64,000 nucleotides of DNA from Rhodococcus sp. Leaf247. GTDB lineage: Bacteria > Actinomycetota > Actinomycetes > Mycobacteriales > Mycobacteriaceae. The stretch spans positions 631,372 to 695,371 of the forward strand of contig NZ_LMRP01000001.1 in assembly GCF_001426185.1 (NCBI RefSeq). Reading direction: 5' to 3'. Below the pieces are notes generated by a model. The model worked only from the letters and a program-made list of their open reading frames with translations. It was not told the origin of the DNA and did not search any database. Below are positions 24,792 to 32,422 of this stretch, piece after piece (the stretch's first letter is position 1; every line of letters starts with the position of its first letter). A program made the translations under genes and the position numbers.

Positions 24792-25424
24792 TCAGGAGGT
24801 CGTCGACACCAGATCCGCATAGACGACGATATTGTCGTCGTAACTCGATGCCGCACTGTCGAACTCGCCGCCACACGTGATCAAGCGGATGCCCGGACGG
24901 TCGATGTCGCCGTACACGGCGTCGGTCGGAAACTCCGACTTCGGGTACTGCTCGACGTCGGTCACTCGGAACGTGGAGGCCGATCCGTCGCTCCGCGTCA
25001 CCGTGACCACGTCGTCGTCCTCGAGGTCACCGAGCCGGGAGAACACCCCGGGTGCGCCGTCCCAATCGACGTGCCCCGCCACGACTGCGGGTCCGAGTTC
25101 CCCCGGGACCGGTGAGCCGGTGAACCACCCGGCCGGAAAGCCGCCGGGCGGCACCTCCATGGTGCCGTCCGCCTGCAGACCCAGACCCATCAGGTCGGAC
25201 GAGACATCGATCGCCGGAACATCGATACGCGTCGGCACGAGTGCCATGGACGACGAGTCGCTCACTCCCGTGTCGACCGACGTGGGCTCCGCGTTCTGTT
25301 GGGTCACAACACTACTGGTGTCGGCGCTCACCGGTTCCTCGGCGGTGGAACATCCCACCACCGAGGCCGCTACCAGCGCTACCGCCAGGACGGTGCTGCG
25401 TGCCCGGGACAATCGATGCGTCAC
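24792..25424 (-). CDS. Class F sortase lipoprotein
   Basis: A 210-residue class F sortase: a transpeptidase that cuts a C-terminal sorting signal and joins the protein to the envelope. The N-terminus is a lipoprotein signal with SVVGC (Cys 25), so it sits outside the membrane. The catalytic His is in AVVAGHVDW and the catalytic Cys in RLITCGG, with the FPAGWFTGSP and SYDDNIVVYA blocks of the family. GTG 25424 lies 1 bp after the stop of the DUF3494 gene, so both are made from one transcript and the DUF3494 protein is its likely substrate. Confidence 0.86.
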   Translation of the reverse strand: MTHRLSRARSTVLAVALVAASVVGCSTAEEPVSADTSSVVTQQNAEPTSVDTGVSDSSSMALVPTRIDVPAIDVSSDLMGLGLQADGTMEVPPGGFPAGWFTGSPVPGELGPAVVAGHVDWDGAPGVFSRLGDLEDDDVVTVTRSDGSASTFRVTDVEQYPKSEFPTDAVYGDIDRPGIRLITCGGEFDSAASSYDDNIVVYADLVSTTS

Positions 25425-25425
25425 A

Positions 25426-26712
25426 TCAGCGCCGACGACGGGTGACGACCGTTGCCACGCCGACGAGGGCGGCCGCGACGATCCCGACCGGAACTGTCGA
25501 GGAGACGCCTGCACTGTGGACGGTGCTGCCGTCACCGGTATCGACGGATCCTCTCGGTACCTGCGTGATCTGGCTCCCCGGCGAGTAGGTGCCGGGTGCG
25601 TCGGGACCCGTAGGAACGCCGGGCATGGTCGGGGTGCCGGGTGTGTTCGGCATTCCCGGCGTGTTCGGGGTGCCGGGTGTATTAGGCATCCCCGGTGTGT
25701 TCGGAGTGCCCGGCGTGTTCGGAGTGCCCGGTCCGACGGGTGTGTTCGGGACGGTGGCACCCGGCGGAACCACCGGTCCACCAGGCGTGTTCGGCGCGGG
25801 CGATGTCGGCGGACCACCCGGCAGACCCGGAATGGTGATCACCGGCGGAAGGCCCGGAATAGGCGGCAGACCGGGGATGGACGGCACGGTGATCACGACC
25901 GGCGGAACGACCACAGGCGGGACGACGACCGGCGGAACGACGACCGGGCTGTCCTCCGTCGTGGTGGTCGGTGTGCACCCTCCGCGATCGATGACGTTGT
26001 TGTCCAACGTGACGGCACCGGTGCGCGCGAGCATCCGCCCGGACACTCGCGCTCCGTTGTTCAAGGTGATCGATTCCTGCGCCATGACGGTGCCGACGAA
26101 CCTCGTCGACGTACCCAGAGTGGCGGAGCTGCCGACCTGCCAGAAGACGTTGCACGGGTTCACACCGATGAGCGCGACCCTGCTGCTGGAGGCGGTGATG
26201 AGAGTGGACGGCGTCTGGAACACGAACACCGCGGCAGGATCTTCCTTCGCATCGAGCGTGACAGTACCCGTCACGTTCATCGGGCCACCCGAGTTGTAGA
26301 CACCGGGAAGCAAGGTCCGCCCGCCCAGTTCGGCACCGACCTGCTCGGTCACGGCCTCGCCCGCGGCTTGATTGTAGGCCGTGGTGAGATCGATCTTCGC
26401 CTGCAGCGCAACGGGTCCCGCGCGAACGATCTCTCCGTTCTGAACGAGACCCGGCGGGAACCCGTCGACAGCCGTTCCCGGACTGACGCCGACGCTGCCC
26501 GAGATGACGGACGGGTTCGTGTTGGTCACCGTGCTTCCCGCCAGGATCGCGAACGGATCGGCGGTACCGAGACCGATCGGCGTCGCGGCTCCGGCTGTCG
26601 CAGTTCCGACCATCATCACCGCGGCTGTCATGGCGGCGACCGTGCCGACCATGGGCACGGGTGACCGGCGTACCGAAGAGCAGGATGTCGAGCGAGGGTG
26701 CGTGGGGTACAT
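25426..26712 (-). CDS. DUF3494 (ice-binding-like) surface protein with collagen-like stalk
   Basis: A 428-residue exported protein: signal peptide (to about AGAATP), DUF3494 beta-helix domain (about 45-245; FAILAGSTVTNTNPSVISGSVGVSPGT, then YNQAAG and FWQVGSSATLGTSTRF), a Pro-rich linker with PPVV repeats, a collagen-like region of hexapeptide PNTPGT/M units, then VPRGSVDTGDGS, a hydrophobic segment and RRRR. The tail matches a sortase-type sorting signal. DUF3494 proteins include ice-binding adhesins, but many members are adhesins without known ice binding. ATG 26712 is preceded by AGGA 5 bases upstream. Confidence 0.85.
   Translation of the reverse strand: MYPTHPRSTSCSSVRRSPVPMVGTVAAMTAAVMMVGTATAGAATPIGLGTADPFAILAGSTVTNTNPSVISGSVGVSPGTAVDGFPPGLVQNGEIVRAGPVALQAKIDLTTAYNQAAGEAVTEQVGAELGGRTLLPGVYNSGGPMNVTGTVTLDAKEDPAAVFVFQTPSTLITASSSRVALIGVNPCNVFWQVGSSATLGTSTRFVGTVMAQESITLNNGARVSGRMLARTGAVTLDNNVIDRGGCTPTTTTEDSPVVVPPVVVPPVVVPPVVITVPSIPGLPPIPGLPPVITIPGLPGGPPTSPAPNTPGGPVVPPGATVPNTPVGPGTPNTPGTPNTPGMPNTPGTPNTPGMPNTPGTPTMPGVPTGPDAPGTYSPGSQITQVPRGSVDTGDGSTVHSAGVSSTVPVGIVAAALVGVATVVTRRRR
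25620..25740. repeat. 18-bp tandem repeat encoding the collagen-like stalk
   Basis: About six degenerate 18-bp units, each coding P-N-T-P-G-T/M, lie within the DUF3494 gene. Third-position changes show that the protein repeat is maintained by selection rather than by recent duplication alone. Confidence 0.8.
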
Positions 26713-27072
26713 GTGCGTCCTAAGGAATGAGCGAAACGTGCGGACCGGGTAGGTCCGTGACACGTGAGAACACATGGCCTGTCCCCGACGACGCAGGCGA
26801 TGTGGTGAGAGATGACGCGAGGCCGACTCCGTCGAATGCGACGGAGACTTACGGCATAAACGAAGTAGAACAGAGGTCGTACGACAATGTCAACGACATC
26901 ACGGAAATGCATTTACTCGAATGATCAGCCGGGCAAAATTGCACGAACAGCCTGCTAGCAAGCGTTTACCGCCCACTTTCCGACGTTGTCGTGGTGGCTC
27001 ACCGATGATAACGGTGGAATAACTTGATTACCGGGCCGGTCGTCCGTCGACTCCCCTGCTCGGCCGCTCGAT
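26713..27072. other. Gene-free region upstream of the DUF3494-sortase genes
   Basis: About 360 bp with noticeably more A+T than the surroundings, especially 26830-27030. It must carry the promoter of the DUF3494 gene on the minus strand. A 6-bp hairpin (26741-26746 with 26752-26757) sits in the presumed 5' untranslated leader, about 30 bp before the start codon. I recognise no known riboswitch and no convincing ORF. Confidence 0.5.
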
Positions 27073-27825
27073 TCACCGCAGACGCGAGGACAATGCGTGG
27101 GCGGCACGCAGAAGATGCTCACCGAGGAGGGGCCGACGGGTGTCGTCGAAGCGCGTTCCCACCCCGGTGAGACTCAGTGCCCACGCCGGCGAGTCCCGTC
27201 GGTCGAAGACGGCGGCGCCCATTCCCCAACTGCCCTCGACGAGCAGTCCCGGATTGACCGAGTAGCCCAGGGTCAGGACCTCGTCGACTCGTTCGGCGAT
27301 CCGCTCGGGCGCGTGGTGATCACCGAGGGCGCCCAGGTCCGCTCGGGCCAGGTAGCGCTCACGTTCCGCTTCCGGAAGGTGCGCGAGGATGACCAGGCCG
27401 GCCGACGCGATTCCCAGCGGCATACGCAAACCGATGTGCAGCACATGGGATCGGAGCGGGAAGCTTCCCTCCTCGGCGGCGATACAGACGGTTTCGTCTC
27501 CCCGACGCGCGGACAGGAACGCGCTCTCTCCGGTGGCCCGAGCCAGCTCCCGCATGATGTCGCGCGCACTCGACGTGATGTCGTATCGCTCGGCCGCGAG
27601 AGCCCCCAGCAGATACATCTCGGGGCCCAGCGACCAGCGCCCGGATTCGTGCCTGTCCAGAATCCCTTCGGTGGCGAGCGCGACCAGCATCCGGTGGGCA
27701 GTGGGGCGGGCCAGGCCGGCGCTGCGTGCAATGTCCGAGGTGGACGCCCCGTCCGGCTCGTGGTCACCCACCGCGCGCATCACTGCTGCTGCGCGCCCGA
27801 TCACCGACGGTCCAGCGTCAATCAT
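27073..27825 (-). CDS. IclR family transcriptional regulator
   Basis: A 250-residue IclR protein: winged helix at about 8-70 (IGRAAAVMRAVGDHEPDGASTSDIARSAGL, recognition helix ARPTAHRML) and effector domain at about 80-250 with the LGPEMYLLGA and ATGESAFLSARRGDE blocks. It is divergent from the CoA-transferase operon, so it probably controls it, as PcaR-like IclR proteins do for 3-oxoadipate genes. The start at ATG 27825 gives a standard family length; the frame is open to 28272 but that part overlaps the CoA-transferase gene. Confidence 0.9.
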   Translation of the reverse strand: MIDAGPSVIGRAAAVMRAVGDHEPDGASTSDIARSAGLARPTAHRMLVALATEGILDRHESGRWSLGPEMYLLGALAAERYDITSSARDIMRELARATGESAFLSARRGDETVCIAAEEGSFPLRSHVLHIGLRMPLGIASAGLVILAHLPEAERERYLARADLGALGDHHAPERIAERVDEVLTLGYSVNPGLLVEGSWGMGAAVFDRRDSPAWALSLTGVGTRFDDTRRPLLGEHLLRAAHALSSRLR

Positions 27826-27846
27826 GCAATCAGAGTACCTAAAGGT

Positions 27847-27861
27847 GTCCACTGAGTGAAC
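27847..27861. promoter_or_regulatory. Candidate IclR operator
   Basis: GTCCACTGAGTGAAC is a 15-bp palindrome with one mismatched pair, 22 bp upstream of the IclR start and in the only gap shared with the CoA-transferase operon. Its form (G-T-x-CACT-AGTG-x-AC) resembles known IclR-family sites. Confidence 0.5.
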
Positions 27862-27976
27862 GCATGAGCCACGCGGCAGTCGGCCGGTGAGCAGATGGAC
27901 CGAATCGGATGCGGTCGGCTCCCGACGTCTGATCGAATCGTCGGCATACGAGCACCACCGACACAGGAGGAGACAC

Positions 27977-28741
27977 GTGGCTACCGACGTCCTGTCCACC
28001 CCGGCCGACGCGGTCCGCGGCGTCCCCGACGGCGCCAGCATCGCCGTCGGGGGCTTCGGACTCTGCGGCATACCCGACGCACTCATCGACGCGCTCGCCG
28101 CGACCGATGTCACGGACCTCGAGGTGTTCTCGAACAACTGCGGTGTCGACGGCCACGGCCTCGGCATTCTCCTGGCCGCGCACCGCATCCGACGAGTCAC
28201 CGCGTCGTATGTCGGCGAGAACAAGGAGTTCGCGCGCCAGTATCTGTCCGGCGAGCTCGAAGTGGAGCTCACCCCTCAGGGCACCCTCGCGGAGCGACTG
28301 CGGGCGGGCGGCGCCGGCATTCCCGCGTTCTTCACCCCCGCGGGAGTGGGCAGCCCGATCGCGGACGGCGGATTGCCGTGGCGATACGCCGCCGACGGCT
28401 CGATCAGCCTGGCGTCGCCGCCCAAGGAGACCCGGGTGTTCGGTGCGAAGCGCTACGTGATGGAGGAGTCGATCACCGCCGACTACGCGCTGGTCCACGC
28501 GCATATCGGTGACACCGACGGCAACCTCGTCTTCGACAAGGCCGCCATGAATTTCAACCCGCTCGCCGCGATGGCTGGGCGCATCACCATCGCGCAGGTC
28601 GAGAAGTTGGTCGAACCGGGAGAGATCGATCCGGCCCACGTGCACCTGCCCGGCGTCTTCGTCCAGCGCATTGTCGAGACCGGCCCCCAGACCCCGCGTA
28701 TCGAGAAGCGCACCACCCGAGAGGCAGGAGCAACACGATGA
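27977..28741 (+). CDS. 3-oxoacid CoA-transferase subunit A
   Basis: A 254-residue alpha subunit of a family I CoA-transferase (PcaI/ScoA/AtoD type), transferring CoA from succinyl-CoA to a 3-oxoacid such as 3-oxoadipate or acetoacetate. [13 protein letters not shown] (about 22-34), SNNCGVDG and [44 protein letters not shown] are the conserved blocks. AGGAGGAG lies just before the GTG at 27977. Its end overlaps subunit B by ATGA. The divergent IclR regulator favours an aromatic-catabolic role, which is inference. Confidence 0.92.
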   Translation: MATDVLSTPADAVRGVPDGASIAVGGFGLCGIPDALIDALAATDVTDLEVFSNNCGVDGHGLGILLAAHRIRRVTASYVGENKEFARQYLSGELEVELTPQGTLAERLRAGGAGIPAFFTPAGVGSPIADGGLPWRYAADGSISLASPPKETRVFGAKRYVMEESITADYALVHAHIGDTDGNLVFDKAAMNFNPLAAMAGRITIAQVEKLVEPGEIDPAHVHLPGVFVQRIVETGPQTPRIEKRTTREAGATR

Positions 28742-29403
28742 GCGACTCGACCGGCTGGTCCCGCCAGGACATGGCGCGCCGCGCCGCCGCCGAACTGCGC
28801 GACGGCGACTACGTCAATCTGGGAATCGGTCTGCCGACCTTGATTCCCGGTTTCCTCGACCCCGCCGTCCACGTCACCCTGCATTCCGAGAACGGCATTC
28901 TCGGGACCGGCCCGTATCCGACCGAGGACGAAGTAGACGCCAACCTCATCAACGCCGGTAAGGAAACGGTGACCGTTCTTCCCGGTGCCGCATTCTTCGA
29001 CTCGGCACTGTCGTTCGGCATGATCCGCGGCAGCCACATCGACACGGCGGTTCTCGGCGGCATGCAGGTGTCGGCCGGTGGCGATCTGGCCAACTGGATG
29101 GTTCCCGGCAAGATGGTCAAGGGCATGGGCGGCGCCATGGATCTGGTGCACGGCGCTGCGCGGGTCATCGTCGTCATGGAGCACACCGACCGCGACGGCA
29201 ACCCGAAGATCGTCGACGCGTGCACGCTTCCCCTCACGGGTCAGGCCGTCGTGGACCGCATCATCACGAACTACGCGGTCATCGACGTGGTCGGCGACGG
29301 CACGCTGGTGTTGCGCGAAACCGCGCCGGGCGTCGGGGTCGACGAGGTGCACCGCGCTACCGGTGCGACGCTCACCGACGCCGACGACCTGGTCACTCAC
29401 TGA
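28738..29403 (+). CDS. 3-oxoacid CoA-transferase subunit B
   Basis: A 221-residue beta subunit partner. The catalytic glutamate lies in [11 protein letters not shown] (E at about 51), and [33 protein letters not shown] and [23 protein letters not shown] are family hallmarks. It is translationally coupled to subunit A through a 4-bp overlap. It ends 19 bp before the convergent alcohol dehydrogenase. Confidence 0.93.
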   Translation: MSDSTGWSRQDMARRAAAELRDGDYVNLGIGLPTLIPGFLDPAVHVTLHSENGILGTGPYPTEDEVDANLINAGKETVTVLPGAAFFDSALSFGMIRGSHIDTAVLGGMQVSAGGDLANWMVPGKMVKGMGGAMDLVHGAARVIVVMEHTDRDGNPKIVDACTLPLTGQAVVDRIITNYAVIDVVGDGTLVLRETAPGVGVDEVHRATGATLTDADDLVTH

Positions 29404-29407
29404 CGGA

Positions 29408-29447
29408 CGGACGGGCCTTCTCTCACGGAGTCAGAATGGCCCGTCCG
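29408..29447. terminator. Hairpin between convergent CoA-transferase and alcohol dehydrogenase genes
   Basis: Perfect 10-base arms CGGACGGGCC (29408-29417) and GGCCCGTCCG (29438-29447) enclose a 20-base loop. The element starts 4 bp after the CoA-transferase stop and runs into the last codons of the alcohol dehydrogenase. Confidence 0.6.
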
Positions 29448-30457
29448 CGGACGACTCCGGCATCGAGATCGTCGATGGCACTCTGGAAGTCGTCCAATGC
29501 ATATTTCGCGGTGTGCAGTACGACCGCACCGCGAGCGGCCAACGCCATCAGGTCGCAGAGGTCGTTGTAGGAGCCGACCAGGTTGCCGATGATGTTGATC
29601 TCCGACGACACGATGTCGATGGTGGGGACGTCGATGTTCTCGCCGTAGCCCACGACGTGATAGTTGCCGGCCTGCCGCAGCATCGCGATGCCCTCCGCGG
29701 TTGCGCCGCCCTCGCCGACGAAATCGATCACGGCCTCTCCCCCAGTCCCGCCGGTGAGGTCGAGCACCTGCTCGATATGGGTGCCGTCCGCGACGACACC
29801 GTGGTCGGCGCCGATGGACAGGGCGAGTTTCACGGCGTCCGCGTTCCGGTCGACGACGACGATCTCCGCCGCGGTCAGTGCCTTGAGCACTTGGATTCCG
29901 ATGTGCCCCAACCCACCTGCGCCGATGACGACCACGCGGTCGCGCGGCGTCAGGTGCCGGGCGGCCTTCGCTGCCGCGTGGTACGCGGTCAGGCCCGCGT
30001 CGGCCAGTGCTGCGACGTCGGAGGGCTCCAGGGAGTCGTCGAGCTTGACGACGCTGCGCGCCGACGTCCTGAGGTATTCGGCATACCCGCCGTCGGTGTC
30101 GATGCCGGGGAACTGATTGATCTCGCAGTGCACGTCGTCGCCGGAGCGGCACGCGCGGCACAGGCCGCACGTGATCAGCGGGTGGACGATGACCTTGTCC
30201 CCCTCCGCGACATTGGTGACGGCCGAGCCCACCGCATGAACCCATCCGGCGTTCTCGTGACCGATGGTGTACGGCAGAGGCACATTCGACTTCTCGGCCC
30301 ACTGTCCCTCCAGGATGTGGAGGTCGGTCCGGCAGACCCCGGCGCCTCCGATCCTGACGATGACGTCGAAAGGTCCCGTGGGAGTGGGTATCGGCAGTTC
30401 CGTCATGCGGAGCTTCTCGTGGTAGCCGACGACTTGGACGGCGCGCATGGTGCTCAT
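29423..30457 (-). CDS. Zinc-dependent NAD+ alcohol dehydrogenase of the propane-operon type
   Basis: A 344-residue medium-chain alcohol dehydrogenase. Catalytic zinc ligands are C42 (GAGVCRTDLH) and the His-Glu of IGHENAG (about H66, E67); structural zinc cysteines are in HPLITCGLCRACRSGDDVHC; the NAD motif is VIGAGGLGHIG. In propane-oxidising actinobacteria an alcohol dehydrogenase sits in this order after an amidohydrolase and a DUF59 protein, and oxidises the alcohol made by the monooxygenase. Here it follows the same two genes, 45 bp after the DUF59 gene. Confidence 0.92.
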   Translation of the reverse strand: MSTMRAVQVVGYHEKLRMTELPIPTPTGPFDVIVRIGGAGVCRTDLHILEGQWAEKSNVPLPYTIGHENAGWVHAVGSAVTNVAEGDKVIVHPLITCGLCRACRSGDDVHCEINQFPGIDTDGGYAEYLRTSARSVVKLDDSLEPSDVAALADAGLTAYHAAAKAARHLTPRDRVVVIGAGGLGHIGIQVLKALTAAEIVVVDRNADAVKLALSIGADHGVVADGTHIEQVLDLTGGTGGEAVIDFVGEGGATAEGIAMLRQAGNYHVVGYGENIDVPTIDIVSSEINIIGNLVGSYNDLCDLMALAARGAVVLHTAKYALDDFQSAIDDLDAGVVRGRAILTP

Positions 30458-30502
30458 GGTGGTGTTCCTCGATTCAGGGGAAAGTTTCGACGGTTGGTGT
30501 GC

Positions 30503-31204
30503 TCACGCGGACACGGTCGTCCGGTCCGGGTCGTCGTACCGGGTTCTCAACAGTCCGCGGCAGAAATGTGCGTTCCCGTCGATGGAGATGCGGGTCGATC
30601 GTGCCCGACGCAGAGCCAGCGGCACGTCGATCTCCGCGTAGGGCGCGCCCGTGTGGTCGACCATCACGAGGCTGTCGGGAGCTGTGCCCAGTCCGATGGA
30701 TCTGCGCCGGGACATCAGAGCCCTGGTCGCGTCGTCGTCCGGAAGCTCCTGCAACCGAACAGTTCCCATGTCCTGCATTCTGCGGCCGGGGTCAGCCTTC
30801 ATGACTCCGGTGAGGCACCGTTCCATCGCGGCGACGTGCGCTTTCCGCAGGAATGTAGTCCGCAGTTCTTCGAGGTCGTCCTGCGCCTCGTGGGCGAAGG
30901 TGCCGCGGTACCCGGCATCGGCCGCGAGCCCGGCGTTGATGATCGGAGAGTCGTGGTGGCCGTCGAGTTCGACGGTCACGGTCCTCGTCCACTCGAGTCC
31001 GAGAAGAACGTCCTTCGCATCCGACGCCATCAGGTAAGCGAAATTCGGAGCGCAGAACGACGTCGGCAACCTCAGATGGACGACGACATCACGATCGTCG
31101 GATACGGTCACCGATTCTACGAAGTCCAGGTCCGTGATGGGTTCGTCCAGTTCCGGATCGATCACCGCCCCGAGCGCGTCGATCGCCGAGTCGACGTAGT
31201 CCAT
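30503..31204 (-). CDS. DUF59/MIP18-family iron-sulfur cluster assembly-type protein
   Basis: A 233-residue cytoplasmic protein. The N-terminal 100 residues form a DUF59 domain (AIDALGAVIDPELDEPITDLDFV; the conserved Cys is in LPTSFCAPNFAYLMASDA), a domain involved in iron-sulfur cluster delivery. The C-terminal half is the extension seen in the copies encoded in alkane/propane monooxygenase operons, where the protein is thought to help mature the di-iron enzyme. It lies 3 bp after the amidohydrolase gene. Confidence 0.83.
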   Translation of the reverse strand: MDYVDSAIDALGAVIDPELDEPITDLDFVESVTVSDDRDVVVHLRLPTSFCAPNFAYLMASDAKDVLLGLEWTRTVTVELDGHHDSPIINAGLAADAGYRGTFAHEAQDDLEELRTTFLRKAHVAAMERCLTGVMKADPGRRMQDMGTVRLQELPDDDATRALMSRRRSIGLGTAPDSLVMVDHTGAPYAEIDVPLALRRARSTRISIDGNAHFCRGLLRTRYDDPDRTTVSA

Positions 31205-31207
31205 CTC

Positions 31208-32260
31208 TCACGCCCCCACGAGAGCGTCGTCCGCCGCGAGATCGGCGCCGCGTGGGCCCGTGGCGGTCTCGTTCGCGTCGGCGATCTGCAGGTCCGGCGG
31301 TACGGGGATGTCGTACATCTTCGCCGCGTTGAGTCCCAGCACCTTCTTCTTCTGATCCAGCGTGATGGGCGGGTACTCGTTCAGTTCCTCGGGGATCTGG
31401 AAGTCGACGAACGACTCGACCAACCACCTCGGCGTCCAGATCGCGTAGTCGGAGGAGAACTGGATGCGGTCCTCACCGATCCAGTACAGGAGCTCGCCCA
31501 TGATCTGACCGAAGTACTTCGGCCGCGAATGGATGAACGGCATGGCAACAGCGAGTCCGGCGTGCACGTTCGGCTCCTGGGTGGCTATCCAGCAGAAGTC
31601 CTCGAGGCGCGGCAACCCGCAATGCTCCACGACGAAGTTCAGATCCGTGTATTCGCTGGCCACGTGATCGACGTCGGCGACGTCGAACGCATCGCGGTCC
31701 AGCGGGCGGATGGTCGGACCCTTGTGGACGTGGATGTTCTTGATGCCCAGCTCACGGCACGCGTCGAAGTACTTCAGCGCCCACGGGTCGTCGAGCTTGT
31801 ATCCGCGCGAATCCCCGTGCCATTCGGCGGTGTAGAGCTTCACGCCCTTCAAACCGAACCGCTCCGCGTCGGCACGTAGCTGGTCGAGACCACGCTCACC
31901 GTTGCGAGGGTCGAAGTGGTGGTTGTAGGTCAGCTTGTCGGAGTGCTGCTGGGTCAGAGCCCACGCCTCCTCGGTCTGACCGAAACCGTTGTTGTAGAAC
32001 TCCCCGAGATGCGCCGGCTGGAAGATCGCATGATCGACGTATCCGTCCGCGAACAGGTCCTTCATCAGCCGCTCGCCGCCCTGGTAGAGGTACTCGTCGT
32101 ACGTCCACAGTTCCGACTCCGGCGACAGGTTGCGGTGGTAGTCGTAGAAGCAGTCGATGAACTGCTTGCCGTGGATGTTGCGCTGGTTCTGCGCCCGCGC
32201 GTCCCACAACGCGACATGCGCGTCCACGATGAAGAAGTTGTCCTCGCCCTTGGTGTACAT
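31208..32260 (-). CDS. Amidohydrolase family 2 protein of the propane-operon type
   Basis: A 350-residue TIM-barrel amidohydrolase. VDAHVALWD at the N-terminus replaces the usual HxH metal motif, KGVKLYTAEW, HKGPTIRP, FVVEHCGLPR and FSSDYAIWTP follow in family order. Copies of this protein are encoded directly after the monooxygenase genes in the prm/mim operons of Rhodococcus, Gordonia and Mycobacterium, but its reaction is not established. ATG 32260 is the start; an in-frame extension to 32353 contains an operator-like palindrome. First gene of a three-gene operon. Confidence 0.86.
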   Translation of the reverse strand: MYTKGEDNFFIVDAHVALWDARAQNQRNIHGKQFIDCFYDYHRNLSPESELWTYDEYLYQGGERLMKDLFADGYVDHAIFQPAHLGEFYNNGFGQTEEAWALTQQHSDKLTYNHHFDPRNGERGLDQLRADAERFGLKGVKLYTAEWHGDSRGYKLDDPWALKYFDACRELGIKNIHVHKGPTIRPLDRDAFDVADVDHVASEYTDLNFVVEHCGLPRLEDFCWIATQEPNVHAGLAVAMPFIHSRPKYFGQIMGELLYWIGEDRIQFSSDYAIWTPRWLVESFVDFQIPEELNEYPPITLDQKKKVLGLNAAKMYDIPVPPDLQIADANETATGPRGADLAADDALVGA

Positions 32261-32346
32261 CGTCGGATCCCCTCGTCGTGTGACTGTCGTCACTGCCAAT
32301 GAGTTCGACGGTAGGGCGCGCACCGCTCGTCCTCGTGGCGTCCGGC

Positions 32347-32361
32347 GTCTCAATCTGAGAC
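32347..32361. promoter_or_regulatory. Palindromic operator between amidohydrolase and Fis-type regulator
   Basis: GTCTCAATCTGAGAC is a perfect 6+3+6 inverted repeat, 62 bp upstream of the regulator and 87 bp upstream of the amidohydrolase. Its placement fits an activator site for the divergent Fis-type protein. Confidence 0.6.
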
Positions 32362-32422
32362 AGGCGTGAACTCCGACGGGATGTAACCTGGATCACAACA
32401 GCAGACGACCTGAAGGACATCC

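Noticed and set aside
25620..25740. Regular repeats resembling a CRISPR array
   Set aside because: The 18-bp units are contiguous with no spacers and encode a collagen-like protein repeat in frame.
26713..26800. Possible c-di-AMP or other riboswitch before the cell-surface gene
   Set aside because: Only a short 6-bp hairpin is visible; none of the conserved ydaO-type elements were found.
26628..26912. 94-codon minus-strand frame upstream of the DUF3494 start
   Set aside because: It overlaps the start of the DUF3494 gene in another frame, has no ribosome site and reads as Arg/Pro-rich random coding.
27826..28272. N-terminal extension of the IclR gene by about 150 codons
   Set aside because: It overlaps the well-supported CoA-transferase subunit A on the other strand and shows no domain; the ATG at 27825 gives the usual IclR length.
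32261..32353. Longer start for the amidohydrolase
   Set aside because: The added Arg-rich stretch overlaps the palindromic operator and presumed promoter; homologues begin at the Met at 32260.
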